Below are positions 50,087-57,445 of a stretch of DNA of 64,000 nucleotides, piece by piece. Under the pieces are notes generated by a model. The model worked only from the letters and a program-made list of their open reading frames with translations. It searched no databases and had not been told where the DNA came from. Source of the stretch: JBAZWE01 sp041660545. GTDB taxonomy: Bacteria; Actinomycetota; Thermoleophilia; BMS3ABIN01. The position numbers and the translations under genes were made by a program. Position 1 is the first letter of the stretch; every line of letters begins with the position of its first letter. Location of the stretch: assembly GCA_041660545.1 (NCBI GenBank), contig JBAZWE010000002.1, forward strand, positions 4,422 through 68,421, given 5' to 3'.

Positions 50087-51016
50087 TCAGATGGTATGAC
50101 AGTCCGTACAGTTGTTCTGTGCAGGTGATCCGCCCGGATTGCCTACACCCGCGCCGCCCCAGGCCCCCGCTGTATATGTGCCCGCCTTCCAGGCATTGAG
50201 CAGTTCGACTACCTTGTAGGCCATGGTTCCCGCCAGCCTGGCGCATCTGTCTTTTCTTTCGATGGTGCTGCTGACGATGCTGTATCCTGCGGGTTTATTG
50301 GGATCGAGGTTTGCGGCGTTCATCCACTTGTTTGTCGACACGTGGCACAAGGGAGAGCTGGCGACTGACGTAGGATATGTGCCGCCGGGTAAATAAGATG
50401 AGATTGTGCCACCGAGAGTTGCGTATTCCGAGGTAACCGGCACATAAACAGGCATCGACGTAGCTGCGTAGTAAGCCAGGCAATCATTGGACATCTTGCT
50501 GCCCTTGTCAACCGTGCCCTCCTTGCCTGCAACAATATTGGTGCAAAGGGCGGCCCCCAGGGCGCATCCGCAGATTGTTCCCCAGCCATTGACGCCGGCG
50601 CCACCGAACTGAAACGCTGTCAGGTCGAGGTTGGTGTATGGTGATCCCAGCGTGTCCTGAAGGGTCCCCAGAACACCGTCGACTACAGCCAGACAGCAGG
50701 CCCCGGTAAAGAACTTGTGATATGCGCGCTCGCCGCAGGCGGCGGCATCCAGGCCGCCCGTGGGATAACCCCAGGTCCCCCGGGGATGCTTGACGGTACC
50801 AGGCGTGGTTGCACAGGTCGGCGGCGACGTTTGAGCGCTCGCAAATGAACCTGTCAGCAAACCCAGACCCCCGGTTGCGGCAACTGTGGCACCCGCGGCC
50901 CCCACAACCAGAGCACCCCTACTCATGAACTTACGCCTCGACATAGCGCTACGCGATTTGGAGCCTGAGGCGGTCTCTTCCAGTACTTTCTTATCCTGTT
51001 CTGCCTTCATTTTCAC
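50087..51016 (-). CDS. Tat-exported split-Soret-like cytochrome (C_GCAxxG_C_C family)
   Basis: 309 residues. Twin-arginine signal SRRKFMSRGALVVGAAGATV (residues 24-43). The C_GCAxxG_C_C region is present (ACCLAVVDGVLG, ICGCALGAALC), with SPLCHVSTNKW and a C-terminal haem-attachment site CTDCH. These fit split-Soret-type cytochromes, which bind haem and an Fe-S cluster. Likely an electron-transfer protein on the outer face of the membrane. AAGGAG precedes the ATG. First gene of a three-gene unit with the secreted domain protein and the peptide. Confidence 0.85.
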   Translation of the reverse strand: MKMKAEQDKKVLEETASGSKSRSAMSRRKFMSRGALVVGAAGATVAATGGLGLLTGSFASAQTSPPTCATTPGTVKHPRGTWGYPTGGLDAAACGERAYHKFFTGACCLAVVDGVLGTLQDTLGSPYTNLDLTAFQFGGAGVNGWGTICGCALGAALCTNIVAGKEGTVDKGSKMSNDCLAYYAATSMPVYVPVTSEYATLGGTISSYLPGGTYPTSVASSPLCHVSTNKWMNAANLDPNKPAGYSIVSSTIERKDRCARLAGTMAYKVVELLNAWKAGTYTAGAWGGAGVGNPGGSPAQNNCTDCHTI

Positions 51017-51316
51017 TCCTTCATCTCTCTAGTGGTCGCAAATTGTTCCAAAGCTCCCGTCCATTCATCTGACTCTCTATTTACCACCTCCCGCGGAGTC
51101 TTGCTTTAGTTTCATCAGACGTCTCTGGCTTGGGAGAAAACAGGAAGGCTGAAAAAGAATCATTCGGAATCAGGAAATTGGATTTCCCATGGTTCCAACG
51201 ACGATCCGGTCTACACACCATTCCCATTCTCTGTCTTAACGTCAGAGAGTCTTCAGCTGAATCTATGTTTTCCGGCCCAAAAAACTGGGGGGGTGGGTTA
51301 ACCGGCTGTCTCTTAA

Positions 51317-51339
51317 GGCTCCGGTGGTTAGCCGGAGCC
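51317..51339 (+). promoter_or_regulatory. Hairpin just upstream of a small open frame
   Basis: GGCTCCGG (51317-51324) with CCGGAGCC (51332-51339), loop TGGTTAG. The right arm contains the GGAG that could serve as SD for the ATG at 51345, so it could hide that site. Alternatively it is a terminator or part of the cytochrome operon leader on the other strand. Confidence 0.4.
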
Positions 51340-51344
51340 GGAGG

Positions 51345-51485
51345 ATGATGAAAAAGCGAGCATTTGACCCAGACCGATATGAGAGGGAACAAATAAACGC
51401 TTTCACATTCCCAATAAGCAGAAATCGTGCCAACTTTGAACATATCAGGAAGAAAATTCCGAAGAAATCAAAAAACCTGACCTAA
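51345..51485 (+). CDS. Possible 46-residue basic protein
   Basis: From the ATG at 51345 (GGAG 7 nt upstream) it encodes MMKKRAFDPDRYEREQINAF, a middle stretch with RANFEHIRKK, and ends KSKNLT. Basic, no signal peptide. Codon use is AT-richer than the window, as is the whole region. No family recognised. Could be a real small gene or chance. Confidence 0.25.
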   Translation: MMKKRAFDPDRYEREQINAFTFPISRNRANFEHIRKKIPKKSKNLT

Positions 51486-51707
51486 TTGGTACTTTTTTAT
51501 GGGCAACGGAAGCGGAGCGAGGTGGCTGCGCCTGGCACATAAATGAAAAGGAAGATTCGAGGACTTGCGATCTACTTCCGGATTTACGTCAAATGCCACT
51601 TCTGAGTGTATGATTTAACACGAAAGTCTGCTTTATTCTAAAAGACATCTGAGTTTTATCAGTGAAAATTTGCGGCAGGAATGAGCTAACGCGAAGAAAA
51701 CCCTACC

Positions 51708-51724
51708 TTGGCACGGAATTTGCA
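51708..51724 (+). promoter_or_regulatory. -24/-12 (sigma54-type) promoter match
   Basis: TTGGCACGGAATTTGCA contains GG and GC dinucleotides 10 bp apart and matches the TTGGCACG-N4-TTGCA consensus at every scored position. The predicted start is near 51735, 41 bp upstream of the lipoprotein ATG. Classical Actinomycetota lack sigma54, so an RpoN gene in this genome needs to be shown. Confidence 0.5.
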
Positions 51725-51775
51725 GTACTTTAAAGCAGCCTGCCAAAATTCTATTTTTTCGGTTTGTGATAAATA

Positions 51776-52348
51776 ATGGCTTCTGTGATGCATGGGGAAA
51801 AAAACAGGCGAAACTTCGGCGGCGCAACCGTCCTTTTTTTTGGAGCACTTGCGACCGTCATTCTCTGCACCCTTATTGCCGGCTGCGGTTATAACGCGGG
51901 TACTTTCCGCAATGATTCCACTTTGAGAAATGCTCCTGAGCCTGCTTTGCTCACGCAGGATCATCTTATGGAGGCCGTTACCGGCGCCTTTGGCAAGACA
52001 ATCCAGGTGCGCCAGGCAACCCTCTCCGGCGATGGTATGGATAAGATCGTTGAGGTTGGCATCAAGCGGCCCGCAAATAGTGAGGACGGATCCGTGGAGG
52101 GGATCATGGCCTCATCGTCCGGAAAGATAATGGCTTACTTATTCGAATATCCCGAGGTTGCAAGGGTAACCGTCATCATGTACGGAGTCGACCAGGGTAT
52201 AAAGACCGATGAGGTGGCTGCCAGGGTGGTCGTAAGCCGGACAACGGCAAAGGATATGGACTGGTCCATGTTCGGCCCGATGACCATGTCTTCCATGGTA
52301 GACGAGTATTACATCTATCCCGGGCTTTCAGCATTTCCAACGACTTAG
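51776..52348 (+). CDS. Hypothetical lipoprotein
   Basis: 190 residues. Signal with lipobox (VILCTLIAGCGYN). The exported part contains a beta-alpha domain (TQDHLMEAVTGAFGKTIQVR ... VTVIMYGVDQGI) and a Met-rich end (MFGPMTMSSMVDEYYIYPG). No catalytic motif and no family recognised. A sigma54-type promoter lies directly upstream. SD is weak. Confidence 0.65.
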   Translation: MASVMHGEKNRRNFGGATVLFFGALATVILCTLIAGCGYNAGTFRNDSTLRNAPEPALLTQDHLMEAVTGAFGKTIQVRQATLSGDGMDKIVEVGIKRPANSEDGSVEGIMASSSGKIMAYLFEYPEVARVTVIMYGVDQGIKTDEVAARVVVSRTTAKDMDWSMFGPMTMSSMVDEYYIYPGLSAFPTT

Positions 52349-52535
52349 GCAGCAAACTTGCTCGCTATGCGTAGCCGATAAAGCCCGGAGCCGGTTGTCA
52401 GGCTGCATGGCATTCTGAAGGATCGGATTCCCACTCCGCAAACAGCGCTCCTCTTTTTCCTGTGCTTTTCCAACTGCTATGCTGAGTTTGTGCGTATGCT
52501 GCAAACACCTGATAAATATCGCTGATCCGAGAACA

Positions 52536-53906
52536 TTGAATAAACCATCCAAAAATGAAGAGCTGGAGCTTGAAGTAAACAACCTTGCCTTTGGCGGCAA
52601 GGGGGTCGCCCGCAGGGACGGCTATGTGATCTTCGTGGAAGGCGCCGTGCCTGGAGATGTGGTGAGGGCCCAGATCACGAAATCAAAGCCATCCTGGGCA
52701 GAAGCGAGGACCCTGGAGGTCCTGAACCCGTCCGAGTCGCGGGTTGCGCCGGCCTGCAGACACTTCGGCATCTGCGGTGGTTGCTCCTGGCAGACGCTGG
52801 CGTACGAGAGCCAGCTTCGCTACAAACAGAACCAGGTAGTCGAATGTCTTGAGCACATCGGCGGACAGAGCGGCTTTCAAATCGATGCCCCCATGGGTGC
52901 CGATCCGCTCTGGCGATATCGTAACAAGGTCGAATTCTCCTTTGCTGAGAACGAGGACGGACTGGCGCTCGGCTTTCACCTGCCAGGCCAGTGGCGCTCG
53001 GTGATGAATGTAGAGGATTGCCTGCTCCACTCAGAGGTCACAAACGACATAAGGAACCGTATCCGCGAATTTGCTATCGCTTCCGGCGCCGGGGTATATG
53101 ACACCGGTAGCGGTAAAGGATTCTGGCGCCACCTGGTCATCAGAGAGGGAAAGAACACGGGCGAGATCATGGTAAATATCGTGACCGGCCAGGGTGATTT
53201 TCCGGACGCGGAACGCTTCGCGGGCAGACTTGTAGCCGATTTTCCCGGGATAAAGTCGCTCGTCTGGAGCGTTAACGCAACCAGGGCTTCCGTTGCAGGA
53301 GGCTTTCCATATACCGTCCTCGCTGGCCGGGATCATATTTTTGAAGAGCTTTGTGGTCTGCGCCTGGAGGTCTCTCCGGCATCGTTCCTTCAGACAAACA
53401 CGCTGATGGCTGAACGCCTTTATCGGAAAGCGCTGTCTTATGCACAGCCGCATGGAGACGAGCTGGTCCTTGACCTGTACTCAGGCATTGGATCGATCGC
53501 CCTGTTCTTTGCCCAAAGCTGCCATCAGATCATGGGAGTGGAGATTGTCGAGGATGCAGTCAGGCTCGCGGACATAAATGCTCGCGCCAATGATATCGGT
53601 AATGCAACCTTCTCGGCCGGAAGAGTGAGATCTGTACTGAAGAACATGCGGTTTGATGCCGCGCCAGGCCTGATCATTCTCGACCCGCCCCGCGCCGGCG
53701 CCAGCAAAAAAGAGGTGCAGCGAATCCTCGAACTGGACGCGCCCAGACTCGTATATGTATCCTGCAACGCGTCCACGATGGCAGGCAACGCAGCACAACT
53801 GGCTGAAGGCGGCTACAGGCTTATGAGGATCGGCGCCGTCGACATGTTCCCACACACGCCGCACATCGAGGTAGTCGCACGTTTTGACAGGCAAGCGCCA
53901 GCCTGA
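52536..53906 (+). CDS. 23S rRNA m5U methyltransferase, RlmD/RumA-TrmA family
   Basis: 456 residues from the TTG at 52536. TRAM domain (LAFGGKGVARRDGYVIFVEG), a four-Cys Fe-S cluster site (CRHFGICGGCSW with a further Cys), SAM motif LVLDLYSGIGSIALFF, catalytic motif VYVSCNASTMAGN and LDPPRAG. Methylates U in 23S rRNA or tRNA. In many Gram-positive genomes the family has RlmCD double activity, so the exact site is uncertain. Confidence 0.88.
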   Translation: MNKPSKNEELELEVNNLAFGGKGVARRDGYVIFVEGAVPGDVVRAQITKSKPSWAEARTLEVLNPSESRVAPACRHFGICGGCSWQTLAYESQLRYKQNQVVECLEHIGGQSGFQIDAPMGADPLWRYRNKVEFSFAENEDGLALGFHLPGQWRSVMNVEDCLLHSEVTNDIRNRIREFAIASGAGVYDTGSGKGFWRHLVIREGKNTGEIMVNIVTGQGDFPDAERFAGRLVADFPGIKSLVWSVNATRASVAGGFPYTVLAGRDHIFEELCGLRLEVSPASFLQTNTLMAERLYRKALSYAQPHGDELVLDLYSGIGSIALFFAQSCHQIMGVEIVEDAVRLADINARANDIGNATFSAGRVRSVLKNMRFDAAPGLIILDPPRAGASKKEVQRILELDAPRLVYVSCNASTMAGNAAQLAEGGYRLMRIGAVDMFPHTPHIEVVARFDRQAPA

Positions 53907-54073
53907 GGGCGAACCTCCGCACCAATACCGCCGATTGCAGGAATTATCACCGAAGTGACTAATAACTAATAGCTTGCGGCCCGGCGCGATGCCCGTTTGA
54001 TGGAAGGGTTACGTGGCGCCTCCTTTACGGGCACTCCGGCAGGGAGTTTCTTGCCATAAAATACGAGGTACTA

Positions 54074-54676
54074 TTGTCCAGGCCAGACGATATCTACGAC
54101 AAACACCTGACCCGCGCTATTTCCGACATCAATGAACTGTGCCGGGAACTGACTCATTGTGAGAAATGCGCTCACGGCCGGGCGGTGCCGGTCATCGGCT
54201 CCGGCCATCCACTGGCGGACATCTTCCTGGTCAAATACAAGACCCTGCCGAGCGAAGCTTCCGAGGGAGTCGCTTTTTTCGGAAGATCGGGTGAGGCGAT
54301 CATGAAGGGTTGCCAGAAGCTGGGTATCGACTCGCTGCTTCTATATGGCACCAACATCATCAAGTGCGCCAACGTACAGGAACCGGAAGCGTGCGAAAAC
54401 TGCCCCCAGTACCTGGTCCGGGAACTGATGGTGGTCCAGCCCAAACTGGTCGTGATCATGGGCGAGCCCGCGCTGGAGGCCGTCAACGCCCTGGAATTCC
54501 CGATGGCGCAGAAACTGGCATACAAGCCGGGTGAGATCCAGCCGTTCACTCCCACGACGGAGGTGCTGGTCACACCCGAGATAGATTCATCGTTGAACGA
54601 CCAAAGTCAGAAAACCCGTTTCTGGAAAGCGTTCAAGGTCCTTGGCGACTGGTACGAGTCACTACCACCTTACTAG
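54074..54676 (+). CDS. Uracil-DNA glycosylase-fold protein lacking catalytic motifs
   Basis: 200 residues, TTG start with GAGGT upstream. Fe-S cysteines of family 4/5 UDG are present (C29, C32, C98, C107 or C110: HCEKC ... CANVQEPEACENC), and the fold motif FFGRSGEAIM matches PFVGRAG. The uracil-recognition GEAPG block reads KYKTL, and the HPS loop reads TPE, so glycosylase activity is doubtful. Likely a divergent Fe-S protein derived from UDG. Confidence 0.7.
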   Translation: MSRPDDIYDKHLTRAISDINELCRELTHCEKCAHGRAVPVIGSGHPLADIFLVKYKTLPSEASEGVAFFGRSGEAIMKGCQKLGIDSLLLYGTNIIKCANVQEPEACENCPQYLVRELMVVQPKLVVIMGEPALEAVNALEFPMAQKLAYKPGEIQPFTPTTEVLVTPEIDSSLNDQSQKTRFWKAFKVLGDWYESLPPY

Positions 54677-54680
54677 AAAG

Positions 54681-55496
54681 GTGGAAAGCCGCGTTTCAAG
54701 ACTCGACCGCAGATCGAATCCGAAAGGAGATCTGATACGGAAGCCGTTTCTTAACGCCAGCCTGGAGCTTAAGACCGTCTTCGTATATGCCGGCCTGCTG
54801 GCCTCCATGACGGCGGCCCTTGTATTGCTGCCCGCGGCGGGCCTGATTGACCCCGAATCAGACGCCCGGCTCATTCTTGCCTTTTCGCTCGGCATTGTCA
54901 TCACCTGCGCCTTATCCTCGAGCCTGGCATTTCTGATTGCTTTGAGACACCGCGTGCTACTGATAGCAGGCAGCGCCCTCTTTACCACCGCGGGCGCGAT
55001 AATCGTGGGGCTGACGCCTCTGGAGGGGCTGGCAAAGGTTCTGTTCGCGACCAGCCTCGGCCTCTGGATATCCCTGATTCTCACATCGGTCGGCCAGGTT
55101 CTGCTGATCTCCCTGTTGATCGTACTTGTGGACTTCTATAGCGTTTTCCTGGGACCGACAAAGAAGATGGTCGAGAGCGGCGGTCCCTGGCTGGAATATC
55201 TGACGGTAAGCATGCCTGTTTTCGGGGCATCGGGTGCGTCCAGGATCGGCGCCGCCGACATTATCTTTTTTTCCATCTTCACGGGTTGCACTTTGACTTA
55301 CCGCTTAAGACGAACCACGACCGCCCTGGCGATGACACTTTCATTCGTGAGCACGATGGTGATAGGCGTGCGACTGGACATCGGCGTCCCGGCGCTTCCT
55401 CTTCTATCGATATTCTTCCTGCTATCAAACGCAGACCTGCTGTACAGGCGCTTCCTTGAGGAGCCTGACGAGCATAAGAAAAAAAGGGATGCCTGA
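54681..55496 (+). CDS. Presenilin-like (A22) multi-pass membrane protein
   Basis: 271 residues from the GTG at 54681 (an ATG at 54642 lies inside the previous gene). Seven or more membrane segments. Two intramembrane Asp: VLVDFYSVF (codon at 55131) and RIGAADIIFF (codon at 55257; GAAD in place of GxGD). A PAL motif sits in the last segments (VPALPLL, 55386). This is the order YD...GxGD...PAL of presenilin/signal-peptide-peptidase-type aspartyl proteases. The first Gly of GxGD is kept but its second is Ala, so activity is uncertain. Confidence 0.6.
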   Translation: MESRVSRLDRRSNPKGDLIRKPFLNASLELKTVFVYAGLLASMTAALVLLPAAGLIDPESDARLILAFSLGIVITCALSSSLAFLIALRHRVLLIAGSALFTTAGAIIVGLTPLEGLAKVLFATSLGLWISLILTSVGQVLLISLLIVLVDFYSVFLGPTKKMVESGGPWLEYLTVSMPVFGASGASRIGAADIIFFSIFTGCTLTYRLRRTTTALAMTLSFVSTMVIGVRLDIGVPALPLLSIFFLLSNADLLYRRFLEEPDEHKKKRDA

Positions 55497-55549
55497 GCCT
55501 GAATAACGGCGCGGCGCCAGGTAGGTTCCAGGGAGGGTGCTAAAAGATT

Positions 55550-55993
55550 TTGCGTATCTTCATGTTCATATTCACGGTTCTCATGATAGCCGGCAGCGCT
55601 TTCACGCTGGGCCTGGTGCCGCGTGCCTTAAGGGACCTCGGACATGAGCGTGCGCGGTTGGCCGAGGTGGTGCCGGGAGCCGAGTTTAAGCGACTGGTCG
55701 ACGCCGGCTACCGGCTGAACACTTTATTGCTGATGATAGAGGTTTTTTACTATTACCTTTTACTTCGCAGGACCGGTCCCGAGTGGCAGTTTTTCTACGG
55801 CGGGTTTTTCTTCGGATTGATTCACATCGCTTACCTGGTGATGGGACGAATTGAAAGAAGCCGGCTGACAAGCGGCTCGACCAGGACGCGCTTTGCGAGA
55901 CTGATAATCCTGGTCACTGCAGCGCTGACAGGCGTGGAGATCATATTCCTGGTTTGGGTGTGCTTCCTGCTACAGGGACCCGTACCTGAATAA
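55550..55993 (+). CDS. Four-helix membrane protein, unknown
   Basis: 147 residues, TTG start at 55550. Membrane segments at about residues 2-22, 57-72, 79-97 and 117-140. No motif beyond a basic middle (GRIERSRLTSGSTRTRFAR). Follows the presenilin-like gene by 53 bp on the same strand and may be co-transcribed. Family not recognised. Confidence 0.6.
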   Translation: MRIFMFIFTVLMIAGSAFTLGLVPRALRDLGHERARLAEVVPGAEFKRLVDAGYRLNTLLLMIEVFYYYLLLRRTGPEWQFFYGGFFFGLIHIAYLVMGRIERSRLTSGSTRTRFARLIILVTAALTGVEIIFLVWVCFLLQGPVPE

Positions 55994-56007
55994 CTACGTC
56001 GCGCTCC

Positions 56008-56277
56008 TTAAGCGTCCAGTGGCCTGACCAGCTCGATGCTGTCTAGATTCACAGCCAGGTAATGAGTGGTATATACGGGCTCTTTGAGATTATCAAAATG
56101 ATAAACAGACGCGTCGGTCACGGAGAGAAAACCCGCGTCTTTCTGGTTGAGCAGATCCGAGAGCCTGCTGCGATACGCGAGTGCCGGTGCGTGAACGGTG
56201 CCGATTATGGCGCAACTGCGTGTCTCTATGTTTACCCTGATGTGTTCTGTTTTTACTTTAGGCGCGTTTTCATCCAT
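56008..56277 (-). CDS. Small conserved protein (DUF6812-like)
   Basis: 89 residues. VNIETRSCAIIGTVHAPA, then YRSRLSDLLNQKDAGFLSVTDASV and HYLAVNLDSIELVRP resemble a small beta-rich family found in Actinomycetota (annotated DUF6812), usually located near signalling proteins. No catalytic residues. Lies 72 bp downstream of the GGDEF gene, same strand. Function unknown. Confidence 0.5.
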   Translation of the reverse strand: MDENAPKVKTEHIRVNIETRSCAIIGTVHAPALAYRSRLSDLLNQKDAGFLSVTDASVYHFDNLKEPVYTTHYLAVNLDSIELVRPLDA

Positions 56278-56349
56278 GAATTAACCTACCTGCCCTTCCG
56301 CCGCATTTTGTATCCCCGAGAACTCTTGCTTAAACAGTTCAGACGGGAA

Positions 56350-57382
56350 TCAGGAAACCGCCAGACGCTTCTTTTCCGGGGCGACGCTGACCCTGTTGCG
56401 CCCGCTCTTCTTTGAGATGTATAAAAGCTGGTCGACACGGTCCAGAAGCTCCTGCTTGGAGGCCGCCCCTTTCGGATAACAGCAAACTCCCGCGCTCACG
56501 GTAATCTCCGTGGTCGAGCCCCCGCCCACAGGAATCTTTAATTGTGATATTGCCCGTCTCAGCCGTGTGGCCGTCTCGATTCCCGCGGCTTCGTCACCCG
56601 GAAGCACGATCACGAACTCTTCCCCACCGAATCGCGCCACAACATCAGATTCGCGCTTCTGCCGTTTGAGCATGGCCGCCACTGTCTTGANNNNNNNNNN
56701 CTGTCTTGAGGGCCTCGTTCCCCGCATGATGTCCGAAGCGATCGTTAAAAAGTTTGAAGTGGTCGACATCGAACATGACCAGCGTGACAGAGCCGCCATA
56801 ACGATCCGCCCTGTGGAGCTCGCGCTCCAGCTCATCCATAAAATAGCCATAATTGTAGAGACCCGTGAGAGAGTCGGTAAGAGATGATCTTAAAATGCGG
56901 CGATGCATACGCTTCTGGCGCCGCTGACCCCACGCAAGACCGAGGCCTATGGCCGTGAAAGTAAACAGCGCAACCATCATCGGCCCGGACTTGTCAAAAG
57001 ACGTCTGAATCAACAGAAGCCCGGCCAGCGCCAGTGCCACCAGCACACCGACTTCATAAAAGAACCATGCGGAAAGCAGAATGGGTACGGCAAGAAGCGG
57101 CCAGAGGTCGGCCTGCGCAAATACTTTCAGGGATACCCAAAGAAAAAAGAAGCTGGCACATACCAGCGCCAGCACCCTCAACTGCCTGTTGGTACGGCGG
57201 ATGTCCAGATGACTGACCGCGATCTGAGGCTTGCTTATCATCCGGCGCGACTTGTTTTTTTGCCTGACGCCATCAACTCGTGATGACGGCCTGGGGTCTT
57301 TCAGGGCAGCCAGTTTCTGATGCCGTTTTGTGCGGCTTCTATTTCCGCCTAGCGGCGACGTTGTCTGGCGCCCTTTTGTCAT
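56350..57382 (-). CDS. Membrane diguanylate cyclase (GGDEF), broken by an assembly gap
   Basis: N-terminal basic cytosolic part, then about four membrane segments (LRVLALVCASFFFLWVSLKV ...), then GGDEF: LTDSLTGLYNYGYFMDEL, FDVDHFKLFNDRFGHHAGN, the I-site RESD and the active site ARFGGEEFVIV. The two halves are out of phase across ten Ns (56691-56700). Both flanks end in the same 9 bases (CTGTCTTGA on the + strand); merging them removes 19 bases and restores a continuous 337-residue frame. Makes cyclic di-GMP. Confidence 0.9.
56691..56700. other. Assembly gap (10 N) with duplicated 9-bp flanks
   Basis: CTGTCTTGA is present directly on both sides of the Ns. Collapsing the duplicate and the Ns yields NEALKTVAAMLKRQ in frame, so the gap is an unmerged contig overlap. 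Confidence 0.92.
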
Positions 57383-57445
57383 AGGGTATATTTACGCAAT
57401 TTCGCTTCTTCTTCCTTCTGACAGGAAGCACGAAGCACTATATGC

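Larger units (their letters stand above)
51017..51775. other. 759-bp low-GC intergenic region
   Basis: No known RNA or long gene. It holds the hairpin at 51317-51339, a possible 46-residue frame (51345-51485) and the -24/-12 promoter match at 51708-51724, all separately listed. The remainder is lower in GC than its neighbours, with short palindromes such as GGAAATTGGATTTCC (51174-51188). A 120-residue minus frame here lacks coding character. Confidence 0.5.

Noticed and set aside
51020..51345. Riboswitch (cyclic di-GMP or other) in the cytochrome operon leader
   Set aside because: Inspected on both strands for GEMM, cobalamin and TPP core motifs; none is present beyond generic GC hairpins.
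51081..51443. 120-codon minus-strand frame in the 51 kb intergenic region
   Set aside because: No SD, no hydrophobic or motif pattern, mixed codon use; probably chance.
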